Assembly: GCA_029204225.1 (NCBI GenBank)
Contig: CM055109.1
Span: forward strand, 17,665,590-17,729,589
Source: Diphasiastrum complanatum
Lineage: Eukaryota; Streptophyta; Lycopodiopsida; Lycopodiales; Lycopodiaceae
DNA length: 64,000 nt
Direction of reading: 5' to 3'
Of this stretch, positions 44,868 to 56,236 are shown piece by piece. The notes below the pieces were generated by a model. The model did no database searches and had not been told where the DNA came from. It saw nothing but the letters and a program-made list of their open reading frames with translations. The translations under genes were made by a program, and so were the position numbers. Each line of letters opens with the position of its first letter. Positions within the stretch are counted from its first letter, which is position 1.

Positions 44868-45362
44868 TGCCATCAGGTCAGATCTTTGTACTTCTGGGTA
44901 CTTGCATGATCTTTGGTGGTACTTCTTGGAGCGTGAGGACAGAACGGGTTTCGTTTCCACCGTTGGTTTCGTTTACCTCGACTGCCTTTCTCTCTTGCTG
45001 GACCGCAAAGCAATCTCGTTCGTGGATCCTTCGTGTTCGTAAACCATTCGTGTTCGCAAATCGTTCATCTTTGTCTCCGTTGACTTTTGTGTTCATGAAA
45101 CTCTTCATGTTTCGTGTCTCTAGATGTTCGAGTTCGCGAACATCTTTGTCAGGTGAAGGGCTGAAAGCTAGCAAGGCTTTGTAATCAGAAACACTTTGTT
45201 TCTTCAGCTCTCTCTCAAAGCATGGTAGCTTTATGATCCCGAGACTGCTCCTTTGCCTCTCAAAGAGCCCTTTGTCCAGAGCTTTAGTGAATATGTCAGC
45301 AACCATATCTTTCGTTCCTATGAAGGTAGTCTACATCATCTTCCTTTCAATCAAATCCCTGA
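44868..45362 (-). pseudogene. Element D RNase H tail
   Basis: Frame from 45306 begins VADIFTKALDKGLFERQRSSLGI, the end of copia RNase H, separated from the main RT/RNase H frame by a frameshift near 45340. A long extra tail runs to 44878 with no known domain. Confidence 0.8.
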
Positions 45363-46733
45363 TCAAGTGATACTTGATCGCAGTGTGCTTCGTTCTTGAG
45401 TGGAACAAGGATCTTTCTTCAGGTGTATCGCAAAGGTGTTGTCCACCTGCAAGACCAATGGCTCATTTCTTGTTTCGCCCAATTCATCCAGGAACTGCCT
45501 TAGCCAAATTATTTTGTTGGCCATCTTTGTTGCTGCTACGTACTCTGCTTCGCAAGATGACTGGGCTACAATGGTCTGCTTCTTGCTGACCCAGAGAACT
45601 ACTGCTCCTGATGTGATGGTGCATCCTCCTGAGACGCTTTTACAGTCGTCCCTGAGAGATGCCCAACTAGCATCGTTGTAGGAAAGTATCCTGAGACCTG
45701 CACCACGACAATAACACAAGCCATAATCCCTCGTTAATTGAAGATATTGCAAAATTTGTTTTGCAATCTTCCAATGTGTCGAGCTTGGATTCGTGCAGAA
45801 TTGGCTCATCCTGAATACTGCATAAGCAATATCAGGACGTGTGTTGTCTGCAAGGTACATCAGTGAACCTATCAGCCTCCTATAGGGTGTGAGCTGCATC
45901 TGTTCTCTTTTGTCCTCAGTCTTTGGACAATCATCATTTGTTAGCACCATCCCTGCGAGCATTGGAGTGTTCGCTCCTTTGCTGTTCAGCATCCCAAAGT
46001 CCTCTAGGATCTTCTGGGTGTATCTGGACTGGTGAAGGTATAACTTGCCTCCCTCATAGTCCCTTTCAATTTGTAAGCCTAGGTAACACCTTGCTTCTCC
46101 TAGATCCACTATCTCAAAATGCTTTGAGATGTTTGTCTTTACTTCAGCAATTAGCTGCTCACTCTTGCAAAGTATCAGAGTGTTGTCCACATTAACAGCC
46201 ACTATGATGATCTGCCCATTTGTAACTCTGACATACACATTGGAGTTAGTCAACAGAGGCTTGAATCCCAATGATTGGGCCTGATCCTTCTTCTTGTACC
46301 ATTGTCGGACTGATTGCTTCAGACCGTAGATGCTTCTATGCATTCTGCATACATAGTCAGGAAGTGAATTCGAGACAAATCCTGGGGGTTGATCCATGTA
46401 GACCTCTTCGTCTAATTTGCCATGCAAGAAGGCTGTCTTCTCGTCCACAATGTGGATCCTGAGGTCATAAGTTGCTGCATATGCAAACAGCAGACGTAGG
46501 GATGAATGTTTGACGATAGGAGAGAAGGTTTTAGAGTAGTCAATACCGTATCTATGAGAGAAACCCTTCGCTACTAGTCTTGCCTTGTATTTCGTCACAC
46601 TCATATCTGGTCCATATTTGAGTTTGAAAACCCATTTGCATTTGATAGTCTTGCGCTTATGAGGTAATGGCTCCAACGTCCATACCTGGTTCTTCCTCAT
46701 GGACTCCATCTCGTGTTCATGGCTTGGATCCAT
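45363..46733 (-). pseudogene. Element D reverse transcriptase and RNase H
   Basis: Continuous 456-codon frame: CKWVFKLKYGPD, YKARLVAKGFSHRYGIDY, DEKTAFLHGKLDEEVYM, RSIYGLKQSVRQWY, YLGLQIERD, LTPYRRLIGSLMYLADNTRPDIAY, then RNase H SYNDASWAS and QSSCEAEYVAAT. The catalytic YVDD is replaced by NVDN (near 46180), and the DVKTAFLHG Asp-Val is altered to DEKTAFLHG. Polymerase activity should be lost although the frame is still open. Confidence 0.93.
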
Positions 46734-47530
46734 TTGTCCTTTTTTGGACCTTCAATTGCCTCCTCGAATGTATGTGGTTCGTCATTGAACCCGCAGAATT
46801 CTTCTGATGTGGAAGCTGAGCTGCCTGGCACAAATCTTGTTGGTGCTTTTCGTGCTCTTGTCAACCTTCTGGAAGATCCTCTCCGATCATTGCAGAAGTC
46901 AGTGAAGCGATTCGAGATATATTCATCACCTCGATCTGTTCTAATCTGCTTCACCTTGCTGCCTGTGCATCTCTCAGTCCAATTCACATATTTTGTGAAT
47001 TTATCGAGTGCTTTATATTTATTATGAATAAAGTACACTCTGGCAGACTTGCTATAATCATCAATGAAGGTTATATAATATTTTGAACCTCCTACTGAGA
47101 TCACGTTGAATGGACCGCAGATGTCAGAGTGCACCAGCTCTAGAATCTTTGTCGTTCTGTAGGAGTCTTTGACGAATGGTGTGCGTGACATCTTGCCTTT
47201 CAAACATGCATCACAGGTGGTCAAACTGGTTGCATTCGAGATGATGACCCCTGTTATTGCTCCATGATGACTTGCTTGGTAGAGTGCCATTGAGTTCATG
47301 TGACAGAGTCTTCTGTGCCACAGAGTGTCTGGCTAGTCGTCATGGGTTTGATGCATCTGATCTTCAAGTAGGCGCACCTTTAGATGATATAGGTTGCCCT
47401 TCCTTCTGCCTTAACCAATGAGAGTGATGGAGCTGGCATCAATCACGTTGCATGCTTCATTAGAATACGTCACACGCATCCCTACATCTACTATTCTTGC
47501 TACAGAGAGCAAGTCTTGCTGCAGAGTTGG
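46697..47530 (-). pseudogene. Element D integrase, core deleted
   Basis: Zinc-binding part CDACLKGKMSRTPF, first catalytic Asp in ELVHSDICGPF, YYITFIDDYSKSARVYF, and the second Asp in IRTDRGDEY. After FTDFCNDRRG the sequence jumps to the acidic linker before RT (EEFCGFNDEPHTFEEAIEGPKKDKW). The catalytic Glu region and the C-terminal GKGK-like part are missing, a deletion that keeps an open frame. Confidence 0.9.
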
Positions 47531-47536
47531 CACGAA

Positions 47537-48060
47537 CTAAACATCTTCGAGTCGTCTGTCTCTGCCGTTGGTGTTGAGCCAGAGTGAACCAATAACGTTC
47601 ACTTGATGTCTGGATCCATCTCCAAGAACTATGAATCTTGAGGGATCTGCACTTCTAAAATCAGGCATGATTCGTCTTGATGTCACGACGTGCGAGGTGG
47701 CTCCTGAATCCAGGATCACCTCGTGTGTGTCAGACGTTAATGTTGCACACACATCTTCACAGATGTAGGTGGTCAAACAATTTTTGTTCATTCTTTCTTC
47801 GCCCATCTTCGAGCTCTCGGGCTCCTCGACATAGGAAGAACTATTATTGTTCTCTTGTCTGTTCTGTGCTGATCTATTTCTTGGGTTCTGGCAGCAATCC
47901 ATGGATGCATGATCCTTCTTATGGCAATGGATACACTCAATCTTGGGATTGAGCCAGCAGGTATCTACTATATGTCCGTCTCTTCTGCATCTCGTGCAGG
48001 TCTTCTTGTCTGCATCTTGTCATTTCAACCTCCCTTTGGTCTTCCAGTTGCTTTTGTTGG
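47537..48060 (-). pseudogene. Element D zinc knuckles and protease
   Basis: Two adjacent CCHC motifs, CTRCRRDGHIVDTC and CIHCHKKDHASMDC, at about 47890-48010, then the protease active site VILDSGATSHVV near 47700 with an intact DSG. The frame closes at 47537 with a stop just before the LSV-type region. Confidence 0.88.
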
Positions 48061-48748
48061 TCCCCTCTGCTTGTTGGTCACAATCTTGTCTCTAATTCGA
48101 CTCCCTCTTAGGCTTGAACTATTTCTTTGATTTTTCTCTGTTGTCGTAGAGTGCCTAGTCAGAACCATCTTTGTGATCAAGATGCTCTCTGGCCTCGACT
48201 TCCTCTCGAATCTCGACAATCGCCTTTTTGAGGTTCATGGTAGGATCTTTCGCGAGCAGGGTTCGTGTCATTTAGAAAGATCTGAGTAAGGCTCTCAACA
48301 GATATGTGAGCTGCTTCTCAGCTGATACTGCATTCTTTGCCCCCGTATTGTGTAGTGATAGAAACATATCCTTCATCTTTCTCACGAAAGAGGTGAGGTC
48401 TTTTCCATTACACTGTAGATTCATCAGCTGATCTTCCAGCATCATAATCTGACTTCTTGATTTCATCTGAAATCTTGTGAGCAGTGCATCCCACATCTCC
48501 TTAGCTTTGGAGAGTGTAGCCAGGTCAAGTGTAAGGCTATCTTCAATGGAAGATGATAGCAAGGCTATTGCCTTGTCGTTTTTCTCCCTCCATTTGCGTA
48601 GCTCATTGCCTGTTGTCGTAGGTATTTCTTTTGTGCCATCCACCCAGGGGAAGAGTCCTTTGCCCTTGAGTATCAAAGATGTCTTAACTTTCCAGGCTAG
48701 AAAGTTAGATTCTGAAGAATTAAGTATAGTGCAGATCTTGCTATGCAT
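48061..48748 (-). pseudogene. Element D gag, frameshifted
   Basis: FLAWKVKTSLILKGKGLFPWVDG, KAKEMWDALLTRF and the MNLQCNGKDLTSFVRKMKDM block identify copia gag (UBN2 type). The frame ends at 48272 and a basic continuation follows in another frame. Confidence 0.85.
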
Positions 48749-48770
48749 GTTGCTGATTGAAACTACATGT

Positions 48771-48879
48771 CTCCATCTTTTATTTCCCGGGTCATCTTCT
48801 TCACCTTTCCATGAATCGAACGAGAGAGAGATAAATCGATGGACAGAGATATAAAAAGAGAGAGATCAGAGAGCGTAGC

Positions 48880-48916
<37 letters not shown>

Positions 48917-49330
48917 AAGAGACAGAGTGGTAGATCTGCGGCTGTAGGAAGAAAGATAGAGAGATGCGCAAGTATATAGATGGAGAGCAGGTGCGCAGGC
49001 AGATGAAGAGCGCAGCAGGATGCGGAAGGAGAGAGATATGGAGCAACTGAGAGAGTGATGGAGGTGTAGCGACTAAGAGAATGAGGGAAGGTAGCAATTT
49101 CAGAGAGGGGAAGATGTTTAACAGTTGTTTAGAAAGAGAGGGAGATGTAGAACTACGATTGTTTTAAAGAGAATGGATGGATACGCTACATGAGAGAAGG
49201 ATGAAGATCTGTCCATCGCATCAAAAAAGAATATGAAAGTCTGACAACGATTTCAGACAGAGGACAAAGCCTGACCAGCGATTTCAGACAGAGATTAAGT
49301 CTGACCAGCGATTAAACAGTAGGCAAGAGC
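48771..49330. other. GA-rich region 5' of element D
   Basis: Purine-rich leader-like sequence with a (GA)n run at about 48882-48913 and a 30-bp tandem repeat at 49237-49319. It may be the remnant of element D's leader or 5' LTR; it does not match the LTR at 44181. Confidence 0.45.
49237..49319. repeat. 30-bp tandem repeat, about 2.7 copies
   Basis: Units starting at 49237, 49267 and 49297 with AAGTCTGACCAGCGATTTCA and GACAGAG. Confidence 0.85.
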
Positions 49331-52199
49331 GCAGACAGAGTCTCATGAGAGAGAGAGTTTGAGAAATGCTTCTTCTTTACATGATCATATTCCAAAGATC
49401 AATAAATCTGCAGATAGCACTAGTATTTAACGCCAGTCTTTGGAGACCATGGAATCATCCACAATGTTCTTCCAGAATCGTTGTACTATTCATCACAAAT
49501 GAGAGACAGAATGCATCAGAAGACTCCATGCCTCTCTTCATCACCAGAACACTAAAAATGGTCTCCACTCATAACCAAGAAAACAAGAACTCTCTTCTGC
49601 TCTCCATGAACGAATGTCTCCTCCTCTGAATGCCTCCTTCTCCTTCTCCTTGCGTGGGAGAAAACGGTTTGAAAAGCTGTCCTTTTCAAAACACCAGAAT
49701 ATTTCTTTCTCCCTTGAATCGGATCCATTGAATTCAATTCTACCAATTATCAAAAAAAATTTCATATCCATTGGACATGTGTCCATAACAAATTGGTTGA
49801 TTTCAGAAGCAGGGAATAGTCCATAGTGAAAACTACTCCACGACCATTTGAAGCATCTTTTCTTCATAATTGAACTTCATTGAAGGGAAAAATGCCTTCA
49901 ATAAGGTTTTCTAGTTTTTATATTGATACAAAGACCTTTATAAACTATTTTGGCCTTACCAAGACAATTCCTTCAAAATCTTTAATCATTGGTATTCAAA
50001 TCCATTCGCCCCATTATGATTGCAACATTTGTAATGTTTTAGTCCTTCATTTTCCGTAGAGACATACACTACATTGATTTACATTTCCAACTGCCATTTT
50101 GGTAGCATGGCTTTAACTCTATCAGTAGCTGACCAATTCGAATTCTTCGATTTTGTTTTCAACAGCTTATTAATTTGTAAAGTAATGTTACTTCATTACT
50201 TGGTCGCAGCTTGAAGTTTTCAGTTGTTGTCAATGATCTTCTTAGAAATTGTTGTTTTTTCGCTGATTGGTTGTCTTCGTCTTGAACTGAACTTTGATTG
50301 TCGTTGTTTGCAGGACCCTTAGTCTTTGGACCTTTCCTTGAAACTTAAGTCAGTGCCTTCAAGATACCTGGGCATCTTTTATTAATCATAGTTTGACAAG
50401 TACATTGATCAATCACAACATGGCAAACAATGCCATTAACAACTATGGATATTTTTGTCCATCATAGTCACTTATAAGTATTGCAATTTAACAAACTTAC
50501 TAAAAATAATAAAGTCTTAAAAATAGCTCTAGTTCTTCTGATATCACTGTCATTTGACAACTTGATACATTTGAACCTGCCGTAGAAGTTTATAGCTACT
50601 CTTTAACATAGCCACATTCGTACATCAGTAAAAAGTGGATAATAGCAGATTTTGCAAATATGAAATACATCTAGCACATTTTCTTCTAGAAAATCAGCAT
50701 CAATGACTATAGTTGCTGAAATTTTGAAATTTTGACTAGAAAAATGCACTACATGTTTCCCCCCCACTTAAATGTGATGCGTCCTCGCGAACATAGGGAA
50801 TAGCCTTTGACATTTGATTTTGTATCATAAAGCCATTGATTTAGCCTTATGATCTTTTCATCTTTTCAACATCTCAAGGTTTTCTTTGTAAATTAATGGG
50901 CTCAACACACAATATAGTGTGATGCTAACCATTATTATTCAGCAGCATGAATCCAAAGGCCATTGATTCAACCTTTAGATCTTTCAGCAACATTGTCTTT
51001 ATCCAGAATAAAAATCATGTATTACATCCAGCCCATGTCTGAAGAAAATATGCTCCCACTCCCATCAAATTATAATGTAATGCCCATCATCAAAACCACG
51101 CATTGTTGGAAAATGTTGATGCAATCTTCATTGTCGTAACAAGATATGAATGCAGTTTCTCAGCTTTGTGCCTAGGTCTTCATATAATGTAGTGCGTGCA
51201 ATGCAATCTATTCTAGAAGTTGGATCTTCGTCATTCACATTGTGAATATCTTTGACTCTCATAAAAATCTATTCACTCCTTAAAAAACACATAGATTTTT
51301 TTTTAAAAAAAGCAAATATTCATGCTATACCTCACATTTCTACTCTCATAGATAGATTTTGAATTGAGATCTAATATTTTCTATCCTTACAAAAGAAAAT
51401 CTATGATCCAATCATATCTCTCAAGACTTTATGAACAACAAAATGGAAAATACTCATTATTTTCTCTCCACTCATTCTTCCACTCATCACTCAAAAGTTC
51501 TCACAAATACTCTTAATAAGGGATCCAAGATAGTCTTCAATAGCAACTTCGATATAGATCAATGATCATTAATGAGTTGTTGTTTTTTTTTTTTTTTAGA
51601 ATTTGTTTTTTTTTTCTTTTCTTTTTTGTGCTCATCCCCCACTGGTAATGTTTTATCCCTTCCAAATCTCCATATTTCCTCTCAATACCACCCTCATGAC
51701 ACTATTCAACAAAAATGCCCATCCCATGCATTAGAACATTGCATCCCATCTTCTGATCAATGCATAATGCAAGTAGGCATGCAATGCAACATATCTGTCT
51801 TTATATAGGATGGATGCATACATCACAGTGTCTATATGATGCAAGTGTAATGTGTGTGGATATTTTACCTCCAATCTTCATATAGAGTGTATCACCTTCC
51901 AAGATGTGTATTATATCCTTCTCAAATAAGATGAAATATTTTTCTCAAGATAGCCTCTCACACATTTGTGTCATAAAACTAAAGTTAGTTTTTCAATTCA
52001 TGGTAGTTGAACCACTAGTTTTTCCTTACTATAAGCTTAAAAAATATAGGTATTTGACAAATATTGCAAATTGAGTTTGTAAAATATAACCATTAAAATC
52101 TGTACATCTCATCCATAAACACTCACTATATTTGATTTTGTATTGGATCCTACATTCAAACTATCATTGCATATTGTATGTTCTAATAAAACAATATCT
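49331..52199. other. Intergenic stretch, nothing recognised
   Basis: Nearly 2.9 kb of AT-rich DNA with long T-runs at about 51578-51626. Short frames only; no protein motif or terminal repeat found. Confidence 0.5.
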
Positions 52200-52735
52200 T
52201 CATAGGTTGCTCATATATATTTTAAACATGAAGTTCACATTGATACGTAAGTTTCTTTTATGGTAATTATCATGAAGCATCTCATATGTATGATGACTTA
52301 ATAACATATTATACCATTTATCACAAATTGTCTTGTAATATTTGAAACTATTGATTTTTTCAGATTTTCTTTGATATTCACCATTTTTTTCATAGACTTT
52401 ATTTTGAATATATTTATCTCTTTTGTAATTATAATCACTTCTCCACCTCTTATCATGCTTACTTAGTATTTCGTTAGTTAGAGGTTTTACTGCTCGTATG
52501 TAGTTATATTTTTCTGAGTTCATAAAATTTTGATAGAGTATTATAATTATAAATGATAACATAATACTATATTGATATGGTAATACATCCAAAGATTCAT
52601 TTACCATATATTTATTAGAAATATTTTCATTCAGTTCCTTTTTAGTAGATATGTCATTGATCAATTTATCATGTATAACATTTTGATCCACAAGTGTACC
52701 CACTAATTTATCATCGATTGATATTTGACCAAAAA
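52200..52735 (-). CDS. AT-rich orphan open frame, fragment of unknown origin
   Basis: Uninterrupted frame of about 175 codons, stop TGA at 52200, open upstream to the point where the copia integrase of element E breaks off (about 52736). It has no ATG near its start, so it is likely the 3' part of a longer coding sequence. The product is rich in Lys, Asn, Ile and Tyr, has one hydrophobic segment (SIMLSFIIIILYQNFM) and then a basic, charged half (KRWRSDYNYKRDKYIQNKVYE). Third codon positions are almost all A or T. It does not resemble copia, gypsy or LINE proteins. Candidates are an organelle-derived insertion (Ycf1-like plastid proteins have such composition) or a mitochondrial-plasmid or virus-like fragment; none is established. 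Confidence 0.45.
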
Positions 52736-52736
52736 T

Positions 52737-54213
52737 CTTTTGGTAGTTTCATCTTAGCTAGCATAGATCTGGCACTTTCCACAATCGTACGATTCTTGTG
52801 CTCAGCCACACCATTGAGAGCAGGAGTATGAGCTTGCGTAAATTGTCTTTTAATCCCACATTGATCACAAAAATCATTGAAGTCATTAGACTTGTACTCA
52901 CCTCCACTATTTGATCTTAGGGCTTTGATCTTCCTGATTTTCGACCAATGCTTTGAAGCTCTTGAAATTGTCAAAGCATCTAATTTCTTCTTCAAGAAGT
53001 AGATCCACGTCTTACGTGACATATCATCAATAAAGGTCATGAAATAGAAGGCTTTACCTAAGGACATGGTCCTCATAGGCCTGCATAAATCTGTGTGGAT
53101 TAAATCCAAGATGTTCTTTGCTCTTGCAACACCACCTTTATTGAACTTCTCTCGATGCTGCTTCAAATATACACATGATTCGCACATCGATTTCAAGTGG
53201 CCTTCTATGGTAGGCAATCCTGTTACCATCTCTAATTTCCTCATCAAACTGCGGCTTCCCAAGCTCAAGTGACCAAGCCTCTTATGCCACAACTCAGTTT
53301 GCGATGGAATGGACGATACGAGTCTATGTTGCCCCTTGATTGTAGCATTCAACCTGTACAATTTTGTATTGGGCTCCCTTACCCCATCCGCAATAACTTT
53401 GAACTTTTGGTTCACATCCTTCACAAAGCAACAATCATGGGCGAATTCTACTTTCAACTTTTGATCAATAATGACTCCAACAGACAGTAGATTTTTCTTC
53501 AAACCTGGTACGTAAAGGACCTCCTTGATCATCCTGCTTTTGCCATTAGGTAGTTGAATTGAAACGGTGCCTATCCCCTTGATCTTGCACATCTCACCAT
53601 TTGCTTGTGAAACGGACGTTCCATTATCCAACACTTTCAAATTACTGAACCAATACTTGTTATTTGTCATGTGTCTTGTGGCTCCCGAGACAATATACCA
53701 CGCTTGATCGTCTTGATTAGATGACAATGCAGATATGAAGATGCTAGAGTCTTCAATCTCACCGTCATCAACAAGGGCTTGCTTTGGTTTTCCCTTGTCT
53801 TGTTCCGCCAGGAATTTGCGACATTCACTCTTCCAATGGCCCTTTTTACCACAATGGAAGCACTTGTCTTTCTTCTTGGTCTTACTGGAAGATCCCTCAT
53901 CCTCCTGAATCTTGGAAAATTGATGCTTAGACTTCTTCTTGCCCTTGTCCTTGCCTTGTTTTTGGCATGTTGCAAGTGCTTGATCGTCAGTATTTAGACG
54001 TCTAGCTTTCACCATTTCTCGTCGTTGCTCTTTTTGCATCAAGATTCCTATGAGCCCGTCAAAGGTTGGCAATCTTTCCCTTGATGCTATTCCACTCACA
54101 AACATCTGATAGGGTTCTTCAATGCTGCACAATGCATTGTGCACCAGCTCCAGATCACGTATGCGCTCACCAATAGAATGCAGTTCATCCCTCATTGTCT
54201 TGATTCTAGTCAT
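52737..54213 (-). pseudogene. Element E gag C-terminus, protease and integrase
   Basis: Long frame: gag tail, zinc knuckle CFHCGKKGHWKSEC (about 53820-53865), protease site WYIVSGATRHM where the catalytic Asp is Val, NLLSVGVIIDQ, integrase zinc-binding LWHKRLGHLS... CESCVYLKQ, first Asp in DLIHTDLC, second catalytic position RSNSGGEY (Asp to Asn), and Glu in NGVAEHKNR. Two of the catalytic Asp residues are gone although the frame is open. Coding homology stops at 52737. Confidence 0.93.
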
Positions 54214-54591
54214 ATACGTCTAAATGTGCTCTCCTTGTTCCATTCGGACACTATTCAGCTTTGACTTCAGAAACATGATTCTTGACAGATTTGACGTCTC
54301 GAATGGCTCCTTTAGCACATCCCATGCCTGTCTGGGTGTAACAACATCACAAATGTGGGTAATGATGTGATCCTTCACTGACAAGTTAATGAAGGTCAAA
54401 GTTTTTCTCATCTTTTTGTCGAACACTTTGATATCCGCTTCATTTGGCGGCCTTCTCTCATCACCTGTGATGACTTCCCACATGTCTTTCTCCATCAGTA
54501 TGTTTTTCATTTTGAATTTCCACACTGCATAGTTGGAAATCCCGTCCAATTTGTTACTTTCACTCAAAATGGACTCTCCCATGTTTGCCAT
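54214..54591 (-). pseudogene. Element E gag N-terminus
   Basis: ATG at 54591 region (MANMGESIL...), with KLDGISNYAVWKFKMKNIL and PRQAWDVLKEPFE, copia gag. It ends in a TAG at 54220, after which the same frame continues as TYMTRIKTMRDELH; a single CAG-to-TAG change would explain the break. Confidence 0.9.
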
Positions 54592-55892
54592 CGCAAAACT
54601 GCTTGAAACTTCTGAAAACAGTATGCTGAGGCCAACTATGAAGTCAGAATTTGAAAATGATGACCTGCATTTTTTCCCTTACCAGGCCACTCGCCGCTTT
54701 TCCACCAATTTGAAAGCCAAATCGACGTCGCCTTCCGAAATGCACTCAGTCGTCAACTCCCAACTACGTGCCCAGTGGAATGGTTAAATCACTTTTGGCG
54801 CACTCCGAACACTTTCTCCACTACAATCACTCTGTTTTTTTGTACCATACTTGCAGGTACAATCCGGGTGCCCTTCGTTTGAAGGTTATAGCCTTTCGTT
54901 TGGGTCAAAACGGGCAAAGGACCCAAAAATAGGGATTTTCCTTGTTTTTGAACTATTTCTTCACCTTGAAGAAACTTCACACTTCACTTGTGAAGGGACC
55001 CAACTCAACTTTCACTTTGAAAATTTTTAATGAAGTTGAAGGCCAAAATACACTTCAAGACCCCTCAACCTTTCATGGGCTCTTTAAGTTGTCATCCAAC
55101 AGTCATTTCACATCCACGGTCTAGATCACTCCCTGAGAAATCAATCGCCATTGTTGATTTATGCATGGTTGATCCGACGTTCCAAATGCCTCCTGCGCGT
55201 TGATTTGCTGCCCTACAGACACAATTCACTTCAAGATGTTAGGCGCCTCTCCTCGCTGGTTGCGCACGAGCCTCCACGTGGGTCCTCTCTCTTCTTCTTC
55301 CTTCACCTTTCTTTTTGGCTATGGAGAAGGGGTTTTTGCGCCCTCCAGATATCTGATCCAGCGCACTCTACTGCCCACGGCTATCCACGGCCTTCTGGTA
55401 GCCAATCCTCCTTACCAGGGCATCCCTCTGTGCCACTTTACAGATCCAGAAAGAGTTTAGAATGGAGCAAAATCTCTGATTTTGTGCTCCCAAACCCCAG
55501 ACCAAGATTTTTCACACAAATCTTTTATTGGCTTCCAATTCACAGTGTTCTGACAGGCCTATCCTCTTGCTCTGAGGTCGCTTTACTGCTAAAACTCTGA
55601 TGTTTCAATCCGTTTGTCAAACGGTGTCCGATTGAATGCACACTGACTACAAACACCAAATAGCCTGCTTCGAAATTTCAAAATTCCGTTTGGTGAGGTT
55701 TTGATTCAGCCGACAACCCTTGTCTCTGAATCCTCACACAGTCTCAAGCTCACTAAGCTTCTGCGTGCCAAACTCTCTGCACCAGTGCTTCTCCTTCCGT
55801 CTTCAACCCTTCGTAAACTCCGAACTCTCAGAAGACAGTTCTCCCAAAGCTCTCTTCAATAGTGATGCTGTACTGTGTACACTCCCTGTACG
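54592..55892 (-). other. Element E leader
   Basis: Non-coding leader between gag and primer-binding site. Unusually long for copia, so it may include inserted sequence. Confidence 0.55.
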
Positions 55893-55904
55893 GCTCTGAT
55901 ACCA
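55893..55904 (-). other. Element E primer-binding site
   Basis: Perfect minus-strand TGGTATCAGAGC (initiator-Met tRNA complement). Confidence 0.88.
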
Positions 55905-55909
55905 ACTTA

Positions 55910-56190
55910 GAATTTGCTTCGAACAGAAACACAGATCATGCTACGTAGTAACACAGACAGAAAACGCTCTTCACAACAAGCTCACATAGCAACTGTATTT
56001 TTCAAAATGAGATTACACTGTACATATAGTTGTTCACTTAGGCAACCCATGCATGACCTAGGTTGTCGTTGGCGAGATGTGTGTCCCATCGACTTGCCTC
56101 GTGGCGATGCCAACTGATCCTTATCAACTGATAGGACCCATAGTACAGTAGCACAATGATTCTATTTTAATTCTAACTAGCTGAAAAACA
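55910..56190 (-). repeat. Element E putative 5' LTR
   Basis: Position immediately 5' of the primer-binding site implies LTR sequence. No partner LTR is in the window and the far end is not determined, so bounds are approximate. Confidence 0.4.
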
Positions 56191-56236
56191 TCACCCTACC
56201 AATACAACATAGACAGTTTGATAAAGAAGCAGCCAT

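Larger units (their letters stand above)
44181..48770 (-). mobile_element. Ty1/copia element D, internally deleted
   Basis: Minus-strand gag, double zinc knuckle, protease, partial integrase, RT, RNase H and LTR. Only one LTR is recognised. The integrase core is cut by a large deletion and RT lacks an intact catalytic pair, so this copy is defective. Details are in the component entries. Confidence 0.88.
52737..56190 (-). mobile_element. Ty1/copia element E, 3' truncated
   Basis: Minus-strand element with gag, zinc knuckle, protease and integrase up to MKLPKDFW, then cut off by foreign sequence. A 1.3-kb leader (54592-55892) separates gag from a perfect primer-binding site at 55893-55904, to the right of which the 5' LTR should begin. 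RT, RNase H and 3' LTR are absent. Confidence 0.85.

Noticed and set aside
49541-49867. Minus-strand 108-codon frame
   Set aside because: No family motif, low-complexity Glu/Lys/Arg stretch, no supporting context.
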